NCBI RefSeq assembly: GCF_900009265.2
Contig: NZ_LR735001.1
Location: 1-64,000 of the forward strand
Source: Planktothrix paucivesiculata PCC 9631
GTDB lineage: Bacteria; Cyanobacteriota; Cyanobacteriia; Cyanobacteriales; Microcoleaceae
Reading direction: 5' to 3'
Length of the DNA: 64,000 nt
In this document: piece by piece, positions 1 to 9,790 of the stretch
How the letters are laid out: the number at the start of each line of letters is the position of its first letter
Position numbering within the stretch: position 1 is the first letter of the stretch
Notes under the pieces: model-generated
What the model was told of the DNA's origin: nothing
Seen by the model: only the letters and a program-made list of their open reading frames with translations
Databases searched by the model: none
Made by a program: the position numbers and the translations under genes

Positions 1-95
1 TTCACACTCGGCGGGTATGGAACCCAACTGAACAATTTAAAAACAGACAATAATCAATGTTAAAATAGGAAGATTGTGATATTTAAACCCATAAA

Positions 96-112
96 GGTGG
101 GCATAGCCCACC
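96..112 (-). terminator. hairpin downstream of icd
   Basis: A perfect 7-bp inverted repeat (GGTGGGC / GCCCACC, loop of 3) lies 15 bases past the icd stop. On the minus strand it is followed by TTTATGGGTTT, so it is a plausible but weak intrinsic terminator. Nothing recognisable lies in bases 1-95. Confidence 0.5.
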
Positions 113-126
113 CCATAGAGAATTAA

Positions 127-1551
127 TTAATCATCAAAATGCTTGATAATAGCATCGGCAAATTCTGAACACTTCAACGGTTTAACCGGGGGCTCCATTA
201 ACCGGGCTAAATCATAAGTGACTTCTTGATTTGCGATCGCACCACTTAAACCTTTTTTGATCAAATCAGCGGCTTCTTGCCAACCCATATACTCTAACAT
301 CATCACCCCCGATAAAATCAGAGAACCTGGGTTCACTCGGTCTAATCCCGCGTGTTTGGGTGCAGTGCCATGGGTGGCTTCAAAAATAGCACATTCATCG
401 CCAATATTAGCCCCTGGCCCCATACCTAAACCCCCGACCATGGCGGCAGCAGCATCGGATAAATAATCCCCGTTTAAATTCATTGTAGCCAGGATAGAAT
501 ATTCATCGGGACGGGTTTGAATCTGTTGGAAAATACTATCCGCAATCCGGTCATTGACCATAATTTTTTCTTTCCATTTCCCCTCACCGTGGGTTTCCCA
601 AATAGCGTTGAGAACTCCTTCAACTTCTTGACAAATTTCGGCTTTTTTCTCAGGGGTTAGGGAATCATAACCCGGGTCAATCATTCTGGCATTATCTTCA
701 ATAGAAAGATCAGGATTTGTTTCCTTATTCCCTAAAATCCAAGATTCCCGTTCAGTCACACATTCGCTGCGAAATTCTGTAGTTGTCAGTTCGTAACCCC
801 AATCACGGAAGGCACCTTCGGTATATTTCATAATATTACCCTTATGCACCAGCGTCACCATTTGTTTATTTTTAGGTAGACGCAACGCTTGAAAAATAGC
901 CCGACGAACTAACCGTTGAGAGCCTGTTTTACTAATGGGTTTAATCCCAATTCCAGAATCAAGACGAATCTGTTTTTTACCATGTTCAGGAGTCGCTGGA
1001 ATCAACTCCGTATTCAGAAAATTAATTAATTTTTCGGCGATTTCCGTTCCCTCTCGCCATTCAATTCCTAAATAAATATCTTCGGTATTTTCCCGATAGA
1101 TAATCACATCTAATTTTTCAGGAGTTTTGTGGGGGGAAGGGGTTCCAGTATAATATTTACAGGGTCGCACACAGGCATACAGATCATGAATTTGCCTTAA
1201 AGCCACATTCAAAGACCGAATTCCGCCGCCGATGGGAGTGGTTAATGGCCCTTTAATCGCAATCCCATATTCCGTGATGGCGTTGGTGGTGTCTTCGGGT
1301 AAATATTGATAAGTGCCGTAGAGTTCGCAGGCTTCGTCCCCAGCGTAGACTTTGAACCAACTAATTTTACGTTGATCTCCGTAGACTTTAGCGATGGCCG
1401 CATCTAAGACTTTTTCCGTGGCTGGCCAGAGGTCAATTCCTGTCCCATCTCCCCGAATGAACGGAATAATCGGATTATTCGGGACAATGGGTTCGCCATT
1501 TTTGAAGGTAACTTTTTCGCCTGTGGTCGGTGGAGTGATTTTGTCGTACAT
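127..1551 (-). CDS. icd: NADP-dependent isocitrate dehydrogenase
   Basis: The 474-residue protein should oxidatively decarboxylate isocitrate to 2-oxoglutarate in the cytosol. In cyanobacteria this reaction supplies the carbon skeleton for ammonium assimilation and the 2-oxoglutarate signal. Visible family marks include the N-terminal [12 protein letters not shown], the substrate segment [39 protein letters not shown] and the C-terminal nucleotide-site segment [12 protein letters not shown]. The length matches the long cyanobacterial form, about 55 residues longer than the E. coli enzyme because of an insert in the middle. The ATG start gives a complete N-terminus. NtcA often activates icd in cyanobacteria, but I found no clear GTA-N8-TAC box upstream. 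The gene appears monocistronic and faces away from pckA. Confidence 0.95.
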   Translation of the reverse strand: MYDKITPPTTGEKVTFKNGEPIVPNNPIIPFIRGDGTGIDLWPATEKVLDAAIAKVYGDQRKISWFKVYAGDEACELYGTYQYLPEDTTNAITEYGIAIKGPLTTPIGGGIRSLNVALRQIHDLYACVRPCKYYTGTPSPHKTPEKLDVIIYRENTEDIYLGIEWREGTEIAEKLINFLNTELIPATPEHGKKQIRLDSGIGIKPISKTGSQRLVRRAIFQALRLPKNKQMVTLVHKGNIMKYTEGAFRDWGYELTTTEFRSECVTERESWILGNKETNPDLSIEDNARMIDPGYDSLTPEKKAEICQEVEGVLNAIWETHGEGKWKEKIMVNDRIADSIFQQIQTRPDEYSILATMNLNGDYLSDAAAAMVGGLGMGPGANIGDECAIFEATHGTAPKHAGLDRVNPGSLILSGVMMLEYMGWQEAADLIKKGLSGAIANQEVTYDLARLMEPPVKPLKCSEFADAIIKHFDD

Positions 1552-2145
1552 ATTCCTAAGAGGTGGAAAATAAATTTTCCCTATTTTGTCATGATTGTTT
1601 ACACTGATCCCTATTATTCACTGAAAATTTTTAGTTTTTCTGTTAAAATAAGTACAAGTGTGTTGTTTTTTTAGTGTTTATATCAGGGAATTGTGACATT
1701 TTTGGCTAAGGATAAAATTTTGAGGCAAAAGCCGCACCTTAGCATCATTTCTTAAACAATTGAAAGAAAAATACAAGAATATTTTAAAAAAAGTTAATAT
1801 TCAAAAATTCAAACCTGTGTATGATGATTAGTAGCGAAGGCTAATGGAAATTGATTAACTTTCGACTCAATCTGGATTAGAGACCGACAAAGGGTTAAAC
1901 TAGAGATTAAATATCAAACTCGTTGTTTCTTTTCTGAATATTTATATCCCAGTTATCTGTCATGCTGTGTTGCCGGGGTTAGACTGGCAATCCCAACCCA
2001 GACATAAACGAATCAGTTGGAGAAAAGTGACTGGCTTCAAACTGAGTTTGTCACTTCAACAGGTTATTGATTTTTTACCCTTTTTTGATTAATCCTAATT
2101 TCAGAAAACTTCAGATTTAATATTTATCTACTGGAGATTGTCACC
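1552..2145. other. intergenic region between divergent icd and pckA
   Basis: This AT-rich gap of about 594 bases must hold the promoters of both neighbours. No tRNA, coding remnant or recognised riboswitch was seen. A weak stem (AAGTGAC / GTCACTT) spans about 2023-2057, about 90 bases before pckA, and could form in its leader. No NtcA consensus was found. Confidence 0.4.
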
Positions 2146-3873
2146 ATGGAAACCACTAGCTCCATTCATCAAAACCCCTATCAAGACGTGTCTTCCCCCA
2201 CATTAGTTAATAGTCGATTAGCCGATCAGCAAGGGGATTTTCCCACAAATCATACCCCGACACAATATACAGAACAACCGCTTTTATTAGAATTATCTGA
2301 TTATGGTTTAGGAGAATTAGGACTGAGAAATCTGGGTCATGTTTATCGAAATTTAGCCATTCCCATTTTAGTAGAACACTCGATTGCTCGCACCGAAGGG
2401 ATTTTGAGTGCTAACGGGGCACTGTGTGTGAAAACCGGAAAATATACTGGACGTTCACCCCATGATAAATATATGGTGGATGAAGCCGAAAGTCGGGAGG
2501 AAATTCACTGGAGCCAAATGAATGTTCCCATCCCAGAATTTAATTTTGATCGTCTGTGTCGTCGAGTGCGGTCTTATGTTCAGGGACGGGATTTATATAT
2601 TTTTGATGGTTATGTTGGTGCTGATCCTCAATATCGATATGGAGTGCGAGTGATTACCGAAAGAGCGTCCCAAAGTTTATTTGCACAACAACTGTTTATT
2701 CGCCCCACTCCTGAACAACTTAAAACCCACCATGCCGATTTTACCGTAATTGCGGTTCCCGGGTTACACGCCGATCCCGAAGATGACGGGATTAATAGTG
2801 AGGCTTTTATTGTTCTAAATTTATCAAAAAAAATGGTGATTATTGGGGGATCTAAATACGCCGGAGAAATCAAAAAATCCGTATTTTCCCTGATGAATTA
2901 CTTCATGACCAAAGCCGATGTGCTACCGATGCACTGTGCCGCTAATATGGATGCTGACGGAAACACCGCCCTATTTTTTGGTCTATCGGGAACCGGAAAA
3001 ACTACCCTCTCGGCTGACCCCCACCGCTATTTAATTGGGGACGATGAACATGGGTGGTCAGATCATGGGGTGTTTAACTTTGAGGGCGGCTGTTACGCCA
3101 AAACTATTAAACTTCGTCGGGAACAGGAACCCCAAATCTGGGATGCGATTCGGTTTGGGGCGTTAATGGAAAATGTGGTTTTAGATCATGATACCCGTAT
3201 TCCTGATTTTGATGATAGTAGCTTGACGGAAAATACCCGGGTTGCCTATCCCATCGAATATATCCCCAATGCGGTGATTCCGGGCGTCGGTCGCCATCCC
3301 AAAACTATTATTTTCCTGACCGCAGATGCCTTTGGTGTGTTACCTCCGATCGCCAAACTGACGGCATTACAGGCGATGTATCATTTTATGTCCGGTTATA
3401 CCAGTAAGGTCGCGGGAACCGAACGGGGAATTAAAGACCCAGAAGCCACCTTTTCCGCCGGGTTTGGTAAATGTTTCCTCCCCCTAGCCGCGTCGGTGTA
3501 TGCCAAATTATTGGGGAAACGTTTGGAAGAACACCCAGAAACTAAGGTCTATTTAGTTAATACCGGGTGGTCGGGCGGCCCCTATGGTGTGGGTGAACGA
3601 GTCGCCATTGCCCATACTCGCGCCATGGTATCGGCGGCGGTGAATGGAGATTTGGATTCGGTAAAATTTAATCCCCATCCGATTTTTAAAGTGTTAGTTC
3701 CCGAAACTATTCCCGGGGTTCCCGATGAAATTTTAGATCCGATCAAAACTTGGAAAGATCCCCAAGAGTATGAAAAACAGGCTAAACAATTAGCCCAGTT
3801 ATTTGTGGGAAACTTCCAGAAATTTGAAGGAGTTCCTGAAAGTGTTCTGGAAGCTCAACCCAATATTAATTAA
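2146..3873 (+). CDS. pckA: ATP-dependent phosphoenolpyruvate carboxykinase
   Basis: The 575-residue protein interconverts oxaloacetate plus ATP with phosphoenolpyruvate, CO2 and ADP. The kinase-type P-loop GLSGTGKTTLSADPHR and the metal-site segment GDDEHGWSDHG followed by FNFEGGCYAK mark the ATP-using family. Other family blocks are TGRSPHDKY and NTGWSGGPYGVGERV. It is about 35-40 residues longer than typical bacterial PckA because of a low-complexity N-terminal extension before the LLELSDYGLGELG block. The ATG at 2146 follows CTGGAGATTGTCACC, which offers a GGAG ribosome-binding site, so the extension is probably real. It faces away from icd and may feed or drain the C4 pool together with it. 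Confidence 0.95.
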   Translation: METTSSIHQNPYQDVSSPTLVNSRLADQQGDFPTNHTPTQYTEQPLLLELSDYGLGELGLRNLGHVYRNLAIPILVEHSIARTEGILSANGALCVKTGKYTGRSPHDKYMVDEAESREEIHWSQMNVPIPEFNFDRLCRRVRSYVQGRDLYIFDGYVGADPQYRYGVRVITERASQSLFAQQLFIRPTPEQLKTHHADFTVIAVPGLHADPEDDGINSEAFIVLNLSKKMVIIGGSKYAGEIKKSVFSLMNYFMTKADVLPMHCAANMDADGNTALFFGLSGTGKTTLSADPHRYLIGDDEHGWSDHGVFNFEGGCYAKTIKLRREQEPQIWDAIRFGALMENVVLDHDTRIPDFDDSSLTENTRVAYPIEYIPNAVIPGVGRHPKTIIFLTADAFGVLPPIAKLTALQAMYHFMSGYTSKVAGTERGIKDPEATFSAGFGKCFLPLAASVYAKLLGKRLEEHPETKVYLVNTGWSGGPYGVGERVAIAHTRAMVSAAVNGDLDSVKFNPHPIFKVLVPETIPGVPDEILDPIKTWKDPQEYEKQAKQLAQLFVGNFQKFEGVPESVLEAQPNIN

Positions 3874-3886
3874 GTTCATCTGTAGT

Positions 3887-3902
3887 GAGGGCTTGGGCCC
3901 TC
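3887..3902 (+). terminator. short hairpin after pckA
   Basis: GAGGGC-TTGG-GCCCTC lies 13 bases after the pckA stop. The stem is perfect but only 6 bp and the following bases are not a T-run, so it is either a weak terminator or a piece of a dispersed cyanobacterial palindrome. Confidence 0.35.
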
Positions 3903-4029
3903 AATTCTATTAATCCCTTTGCTGTTGGAGCGAAAGGTTTTTAGGTTTTTCAGAAGTTAAAAATTTTGTGTTTTTCCGGTTTAATTATATTCAGGTTAGA
4001 TTTGATCATAAAAGGTGAGTATTTAATCT

Positions 4030-4833
4030 ATGAACCAGCTAATCAAACAACAGGCAATTCCGGGAATTATTGGTGGGTTAGGGCCTTTAGCTCATATTGA
4101 ATTAGAGCGTCACTTAATTGCTTTAAATCAAGCGCGAGGAGCCCGTTGTGATCAAGAGCATCCCGTTTGGTTTTTAATTAATGCTACGGATATTCCGAAT
4201 CGGACTAAAAGTATTATTGGAGAGGCGGAAAATTGCACCCCCTGGTTAGTTAAATATGGCAAAATTTTACAAACCGCCGGGGCTGATTTTTTAGTGGTTC
4301 CTTGTAATACCTCCCATGCTTTTTATGATCAAGTTCAACCTCAATTAGAGATCCCTTGGATTCATTGGATGAAGTCTACAAGCCTATTCATTCACACCCA
4401 TTATCCGCAATATCAAAATATTGGGGTTTTAGCAACAACAGGAACACTCAAAACCCAACTTTATCACCACAGTCTAAGCGCATTGGGACTGAATTCGATT
4501 CAACCTCCCTTAAATTCGGAATTACAAAACCAGATTATGAATGCCATTTATCATCCGATTTGGGGAATTAAAGCCACAGGAATTCAAGTTTCTGCCCCAG
4601 CTTTAGAAATCTTAGTTAATGCGACTCATTGGTTAGCAGATCAGGGTGCAGAATTAATGATTGCTGGATGCACAGAACTTTCTGTAGGTTTTGATTATTT
4701 AACAGATCTGCCTTTGATTTGGGTTGATCCGATGAAAATTATGGCCGAAATTACTTTAGATTTAGCTTGGGATATGGTGCAACTTAGACCATTTCTCCTT
4801 GATCTATTACTGGATATTCAACTAAAATTCTAG
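4030..4833 (+). CDS. aspartate/glutamate racemase family protein
   Basis: This 267-residue protein carries the hallmarks of the two-cysteine, cofactor-free racemase family: an N-terminal IIGGLGPLAHIELE, the first catalytic Cys in VVPCNTSHAF and the second in MIAGCTELSVG. It probably interconverts D- and L-acidic amino acids. The substrate cannot be fixed from sequence, and some members act on other amino or hydroxy acids. The 3' end overlaps the end of the convergent symporter gene by 50 bases. An acidic amino-acid symporter and binding protein next door fit a shared substrate pool, which is an inference from proximity. Confidence 0.8.
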   Translation: MNQLIKQQAIPGIIGGLGPLAHIELERHLIALNQARGARCDQEHPVWFLINATDIPNRTKSIIGEAENCTPWLVKYGKILQTAGADFLVVPCNTSHAFYDQVQPQLEIPWIHWMKSTSLFIHTHYPQYQNIGVLATTGTLKTQLYHHSLSALGLNSIQPPLNSELQNQIMNAIYHPIWGIKATGIQVSAPALEILVNATHWLADQGAELMIAGCTELSVGFDYLTDLPLIWVDPMKIMAEITLDLAWDMVQLRPFLLDLLLDIQLKF

Positions 4834-6103
4834 TATCGGCAATAACCGCAGTTGATGCGATCGCAGTATGAACAATACACAAAGTTCGGAAAGGGTCAAT
4901 AATCGGGTCAATGGCAATTAATAGGACTAATACTGCTTCTAAGGGTAATCCCAAGGGTTTTAGGACTAAATCTAATAGAGTTAGGGTTAAAACCCCCGTT
5001 GTCCCTGACGTTGCCATGCCCGCAAAAATCGAGGCAATAATAATAATTAAAAAACCAGATAAACCCAAGGATGTGTTATACAACTGGGCAATAAAAACCG
5101 AAGATATCGCAAAATAAGTAACGGAACCAAATCGACAAATTGTAATCGCTAAGGGAGTGACTAAATCAACCGTTTGCAGATCAAATTTTAAGATTTCAGT
5201 TAAGGAGGAAATAGAGGAGGGTAAACAGGAAAAACTACTTCGGGTTGCTAGGGCTAATATGGTGGGTTCTTTTAAAGCTATACAGACATTCTTGAAGGAA
5301 GTCTTAGCTTGTTGAGAAACCACTAAGGTACTGAGACAATAGATTAAAGCATAGGCAAGAATCACCACTCCTACAAAATCACCCATAGCCAGAACAATTC
5401 CAAACCCAGTTTTAGCAATTTGGCTGGCTAATAGACAAAATAAGCCAAAAGGTAAGAGCAGAATCAGCCAATCAATTAATTGTTTTGAACTTTTATAAAT
5501 AGTATCAAGAAGCAGAAACAAGCTAGAAGATGATGATTCTTTTACCGACCCTAAAGCGATACCAAAAATAATTGAAAAAAACAAAATTTTTAGGGTATTA
5601 CCCTCGCTCAAAGCCGAAAAAATATTGTCAGGAATTAAGTTGAATAAAAAAGAGATTAACATAGAAGTTTCTTCTGGTTTAGGGTTATCACTGCTAAGAG
5701 AGACTTCTAAATCTAGTTCTGATGAATTAACAATTACCCCTAAAGCTGTTAAAGTTGATTCATCTAAATTTCCCCCTGGATTAGTAACGATGGCTAGGGT
5801 CATACCAATGACGCTACAGGCTAATAGTCCCACAGAAAAAACCAGCAGAATGCGTTTGATATATTTCTCAGTGTCTTGACTACTAATTAACCGCCCAACA
5901 CTCATGGTTGTCGCCGAGAATAATATCGGCAAAACACACATTTTTAATAAGGCTAAATACAAATTGCCAAAGGGCGTTAAAAAAGCGGCTATTTCTTTTT
6001 GGAATATGCCAAAATATAGCCCTAATATAATTCCTGGAACAATCGCCAAGGGATGACGCAATATTTTGAATAATTGTTCAAAATTGAAATATTTTTTCAG
6101 CAT
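4784..6103 (-). CDS. dicarboxylate/amino acid:cation symporter (DAACS type)
   Basis: This is a 439-residue inner-membrane protein with about eight hydrophobic segments. The N-terminal segments ILGLYFGIF and LLKMCVLPILFSATTMSVG, the Ser-rich hairpin SSFSCLPSSISSL and the C-terminal ATSGTTGVLTLTLLDL fit the sodium/proton-coupled glutamate/aspartate symporter family. The last substrate-site helix reads DPIIDPFRTLCIVHTAIAS, which keeps the DP.x.D.x.R.T pattern but departs from textbook GltP sequences, so specificity is uncertain. It starts 14 bases after the stop of the binding-protein gene on the same strand, which suggests an operon. It converges on and overlaps the racemase gene. Confidence 0.85.
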   Translation of the reverse strand: MLKKYFNFEQLFKILRHPLAIVPGIILGLYFGIFQKEIAAFLTPFGNLYLALLKMCVLPILFSATTMSVGRLISSQDTEKYIKRILLVFSVGLLACSVIGMTLAIVTNPGGNLDESTLTALGVIVNSSELDLEVSLSSDNPKPEETSMLISFLFNLIPDNIFSALSEGNTLKILFFSIIFGIALGSVKESSSSSLFLLLDTIYKSSKQLIDWLILLLPFGLFCLLASQIAKTGFGIVLAMGDFVGVVILAYALIYCLSTLVVSQQAKTSFKNVCIALKEPTILALATRSSFSCLPSSISSLTEILKFDLQTVDLVTPLAITICRFGSVTYFAISSVFIAQLYNTSLGLSGFLIIIIASIFAGMATSGTTGVLTLTLLDLVLKPLGLPLEAVLVLLIAIDPIIDPFRTLCIVHTAIASTAVIADTRILVEYPVIDQGEMV

Positions 6104-6117
6104 TTTCAGGAGAATAT

Positions 6118-7353
6118 TTATTGTTGTTTTGGTTGTCCAGCTTTTCCAAATATATCGGAATATTCTTCAATCAGACTATCAACGGTATAGTTGATTTTGT
6201 TCAAGTCTAGGTAGAGATTAACAAATTGTAAAAGATGCTCACTTGACCAAGGAAGGGCAATTGCAATCGGATCGTAACTATCGGAGAGGGCAACTGTTTT
6301 AAAATTTAATGCTATATTAGGTTGATTCAGAATAATTTTTTTTACTTCCAATTCATCCCGATAGGCTGCTAAAACATCACCATTGATTGCGGCTTTAATT
6401 ACATCCTCCCAAGTCGTAAATTCAACAATTTGAGCTTGGGGAAATTTCTCTTTGGTAAATCCCACATAGGATGATCCTTTAATCACCCCAATTTTGCCTT
6501 CAAAATTCTTTAAAAAATCAACCGTATCTTTCCCTTTTGACGCTTTTGCTAATTGTAAACGATTGATTAATAGACCATGCCTTAAGGTTAAATAGGGACG
6601 GGAAAAAGAAACCATTTTGGCTCTGGCCAAAGTCTGACTTAGTTTAGAAATCCCTAAATCGGCTTTTTGAGAATTGACAATATCCACGACATCATTAAAT
6701 GTTTTAGCCGTCCGATCTATTTTGACAGAAACACCTAAAGCCGTGGCTAAATCTTGGGCTATTTTAATATCTAACCCGATTAAATTACCCTGTTTATTTT
6801 TGACAAAAAATGGAGGACTATCAATTCCTAAAATAGCAACAATTAGCTGATTTCGATCTACAATCGTTTGCAGGTCGGGGGACAAACCAACAGAGGAAGT
6901 GGTTAACCCGACGGTGGAAGCCACCTCAGCTTTCATGCTATCATTGGGCTGGAGGTATTGCCAAGTTTGAGGATCAACTATTCCCGTTGCCTCTAAGCCC
7001 ATACTGACTTGCAAATTATAAACAGCCTCTTGTGTCCCTTCTCCATAAACTCCATCTAATGCACCAGGGTAATATCCTCGTTTTTTCAATTGAGTTTGTA
7101 AGTCGATGACTTGATTTCCCTGACTGTTAGGAGTGGGTAATGGTTGATCGAGATTAGATTGAAAAGTGACAGATATTGCCTGGGTTTCGGCAGTTTTTCC
7201 TGTTGTTTCCTTCGATAAGATATTGCTAGTTGAAATGGCAGAATCTCCCGTTGTCACCAGGATGGCTACAATGGTTGCTATACAAAAAATAATCCCGATC
7301 AATTTTATGAATGTCTGCTTCCTACTAGGGGGAATTGACATATTATTTTCCAA
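6118..7353 (-). CDS. membrane-anchored peptidoglycan-binding / family 3 solute-binding protein
   Basis: The 411-residue protein has an N-terminal membrane anchor at about residues 17-37. A peptidoglycan_binding_1 domain follows at about 80-135 (LKKRGYYPGALDGVYGEG, then the typical TGIVDPQTW end). A type-3 periplasmic amino-acid-binding domain covers about 160-400 (PPFFVKNKQGNLIGLDIKIA, ADLGISKLSQTLARA). It is predicted to be tethered in the inner membrane, hold the cell wall and bind a small amino acid. Such binding domains usually serve ABC transporters, but here the next gene in the operon, 14 bases on, is a secondary symporter and no ABC genes are near. A second in-frame ATG four codons in is an alternative start. 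Confidence 0.8.
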   Translation of the reverse strand: MENNMSIPPSRKQTFIKLIGIIFCIATIVAILVTTGDSAISTSNILSKETTGKTAETQAISVTFQSNLDQPLPTPNSQGNQVIDLQTQLKKRGYYPGALDGVYGEGTQEAVYNLQVSMGLEATGIVDPQTWQYLQPNDSMKAEVASTVGLTTSSVGLSPDLQTIVDRNQLIVAILGIDSPPFFVKNKQGNLIGLDIKIAQDLATALGVSVKIDRTAKTFNDVVDIVNSQKADLGISKLSQTLARAKMVSFSRPYLTLRHGLLINRLQLAKASKGKDTVDFLKNFEGKIGVIKGSSYVGFTKEKFPQAQIVEFTTWEDVIKAAINGDVLAAYRDELEVKKIILNQPNIALNFKTVALSDSYDPIAIALPWSSEHLLQFVNLYLDLNKINYTVDSLIEEYSDIFGKAGQPKQQ

Positions 7354-7382
7354 ACTCTAAATCCTATTATACTCTGGTTGTG

Positions 7383-7562
7383 CTATTCTTCTAAAAATTC
7401 ATAACTTCGTCCGGTAAATTCCACATCTTTATGTGGGAATTGGGCATAAATTCTGAGATTTTGCGGACTCTTATCCAAAAAATCAGATATAATAATATAT
7501 GTCAGTCGATTTTGCTCAAATAGGATTAGGAAGTGAACTTGATCTAATCCAGTATTAATTGA
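7383..7562 (-). pseudogene. decayed protein-coding fragment, family unknown
   Basis: The minus strand holds an open stretch of 59 codons ending in TAG at 7383-7385. Its composition is protein-like (parts read FLILFEQNRLTYIIISDF and PHKDVEFTGRSYEFLEE). It has no usable start codon upstream except a late in-frame TTG, and it is closed by TGA at its 5' end, so it looks like the 3' remnant of a lost gene. A 10-bp inverted repeat (AATTCCACAT / ATGTGGGAATT) at 7417-7441 lies inside it. I do not recognise the family. The rest of the 390-base gap up to 7744 shows no gene. Confidence 0.4.
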
Positions 7563-7744
7563 TCAAAATCATTTCAGGGTAATAGATTAATGAATTAGCT
7601 ACTCTATTCTATAGAGTTATATTAAACTAAAGCATCTAATTTAAAACTTTCACACTGGAACACCTCGGCTTGATAAATTACCGGATTTCAGTCATAAAAA
7701 CAGAAAAATTTATTTAATCTACTGAATTTTATCGCCAGATAACC

Positions 7745-9790
7745 ATGAAAAAAATCACAGGACAACAGAAAACAAAAACCAGTATAAGTTTAAAAACAAT
7801 GTTAACTGGTTTTATTGTTTTAACCATCAGCTTTACAACGGCAATTGTTTATTTTCCTTGGTTTTTTACCTCTAAAAAAAATATTACTAAAATTGTTGCT
7901 CAAATCAACGAAGAAATTGCCCTATCAACATTAAAAGAATTTACTGATTTATTCGAGAATGTTTACTATACCCAGGATTTTGTTAGAAATTCCATTAACC
8001 GTAATATAGTAGATATTAATAATCCTGAAGAACGCGATCGCTTTTTTTTAAGTATTCTGCAATCTAATCCCGACTTTTCCTTTGTGCAATTTGCCTATCC
8101 GAATGGGGATTATGTCGGTGCTCAACGGGTAACAAAAGCTTTTGAAAAGCAAAATACGTTTAAACTGCATTTTCGTCAATGGGATGAAGAAAGAAAATTA
8201 GCGATTAAAACAACAGATCACTATGAATTAGTAGGCCAAAAACTGCAATTAATTAAAACCACCCAAATTGAAGAACCGAATTGGTATACTCCGGGTCGTC
8301 CTTGGTATCGAGATGCACTGAAAACCCCAGGTCAAGCGGCTTGGACAGTCTATGTTTATCGCTCTACCAATACCCCTGGAATTGACTCTAATATCGCACT
8401 TTATGAAGAACAAACAAATAACATCTACTGGCGGGTCGAAAACCCATCTGTACTCTTAGGCGTGATTGGTGTAGGTTTTGAATTTAAACAAATTTCTCGA
8501 CGTTTACAAGAACAACAAAAAGGGCGATCACATATTGAGGTTTTTGTGATTAATTCCCAAGGAGAAATGATTGCTTCCACCGATCCCAATGAGCATTCTC
8601 CAATTCAAATTAAAGGGCAAGATGAACCCCAGCTTCAACTTTTAAAAAATTCTAAAAATCCCTATTTTCAGATGGCTGTAAAAATATTAGAAGAACGAGC
8701 AATAGATCTAAAACTGTTTAGTAGTCCTCAACAGTGGATCTCTAAAAATCCCCAGAATGGTAAATATTATTATATCTCTCTCACTCGCGCTGTAACCCCA
8801 ATGAATCAATTAGATTGGTTCATCGGAACAGTAATTCCAGAAGATCAATACATGGGAACAATCAAAAAAAATAATAAAATTTTATTGGGGTTTGTAATAA
8901 TATTGATTTTAGGAACAACGGGTTTAGTAATCACCCTTAGTGATCAATTATTGGTTAAACCGATTAATCAGATTAAAGAAGTGACTCATCGCGTTGAAAA
9001 TGGAGATTTAGAAGTCAAAAAACTAGAAATTGAAACCTGTCAGGAGTTAAGCATTTTAACCCATTCGATTAATAATATGATTGTGGGACTTCGAGAAAGA
9101 CAGCGGGAACGGGATATTTTTGGCCGTGTGGTTTCCCCGGAAGTGCGAGAAAAATTATTACAAGGTCAATTAAAATTAGGAGGAGAACTCTGTTGGGTAT
9201 CGGTTTTATTTACCGATATTCGCAATTTTTCTACCCTATCGGAACAGATGCAACCCCAAGAAGTGGTGGCATTTTTAAATGAATATCTAACCGAAATGAC
9301 CGATGCAATTCGTCCTTGGGGTGGATATGTAAATAATTTTATTGGGGATGCAATTGTGGTAATTTTTGGAGCGCCTTTATCCCCAGCAGAAACAGAATGG
9401 CGTTCCGTGGCGGCGGCATTAACCATGCGTGAACGTTTAGAAGAACTAAATCAACGGCGAATTATACGCGGTGAAGTTCCGATTCAAGCGGGAATTGGTA
9501 TTAGTAGCGGAGAAGTTGTTGCAGGACAAATTGGCTCCTTAGAACGGTTATTATATACGGTGATTGGGGATGCGGTAAATGTGGCGGCGCGCTTGGAAAC
9601 CTTAACGAAAGAATACCCGGAATATACCATTTTAATTAATGAGTCAACAGCCGCCGCCATCGCCGATCATCATGAGATTATTCTGAAAAGTTTAGGTGAA
9701 ATTAAAGTTAAAGGTCGCCAAAAATCCGTAGAAGTTTACGCGGTTTTAGATTGGAAGAAAGAAGAAATTAGGGTTGTGACCTCGGTTTAA
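7745..9790 (+). CDS. class III adenylate/guanylate cyclase with Cache and HAMP domains
   Basis: The 681-residue membrane sensor has a first transmembrane helix at about 20-40, a large extracytoplasmic Cache-type sensor at about 45-370 (the region with RPWYRDALKTPGQAAWT), a second helix at about 378-400, HAMP at about 400-455 and a catalytic domain at about 485-665. The first metal Asp is in LFTDIRNFS and the second in FIGDAIVVIFG. The transition-state Asn and Arg are in VIGDAVNVAARLE. The residue before FIGD that is normally the base-selecting Lys is Asn here, and its partner is Thr (YTVIG), so the nucleotide made is uncertain. The gene has its own 5' region and converges on the ArsB/NhaD-type transporter, overlapping its end by 4 bases. 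Confidence 0.88.
   Translation: MKKITGQQKTKTSISLKTMLTGFIVLTISFTTAIVYFPWFFTSKKNITKIVAQINEEIALSTLKEFTDLFENVYYTQDFVRNSINRNIVDINNPEERDRFFLSILQSNPDFSFVQFAYPNGDYVGAQRVTKAFEKQNTFKLHFRQWDEERKLAIKTTDHYELVGQKLQLIKTTQIEEPNWYTPGRPWYRDALKTPGQAAWTVYVYRSTNTPGIDSNIALYEEQTNNIYWRVENPSVLLGVIGVGFEFKQISRRLQEQQKGRSHIEVFVINSQGEMIASTDPNEHSPIQIKGQDEPQLQLLKNSKNPYFQMAVKILEERAIDLKLFSSPQQWISKNPQNGKYYYISLTRAVTPMNQLDWFIGTVIPEDQYMGTIKKNNKILLGFVIILILGTTGLVITLSDQLLVKPINQIKEVTHRVENGDLEVKKLEIETCQELSILTHSINNMIVGLRERQRERDIFGRVVSPEVREKLLQGQLKLGGELCWVSVLFTDIRNFSTLSEQMQPQEVVAFLNEYLTEMTDAIRPWGGYVNNFIGDAIVVIFGAPLSPAETEWRSVAAALTMRERLEELNQRRIIRGEVPIQAGIGISSGEVVAGQIGSLERLLYTVIGDAVNVAARLETLTKEYPEYTILINESTAAAIADHHEIILKSLGEIKVKGRQKSVEVYAVLDWKKEEIRVVTSV

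Noticed and set aside
1552-1800. NtcA site expected upstream of icd
   Set aside because: No GTA-N8-TAC match was found by eye near the gene.
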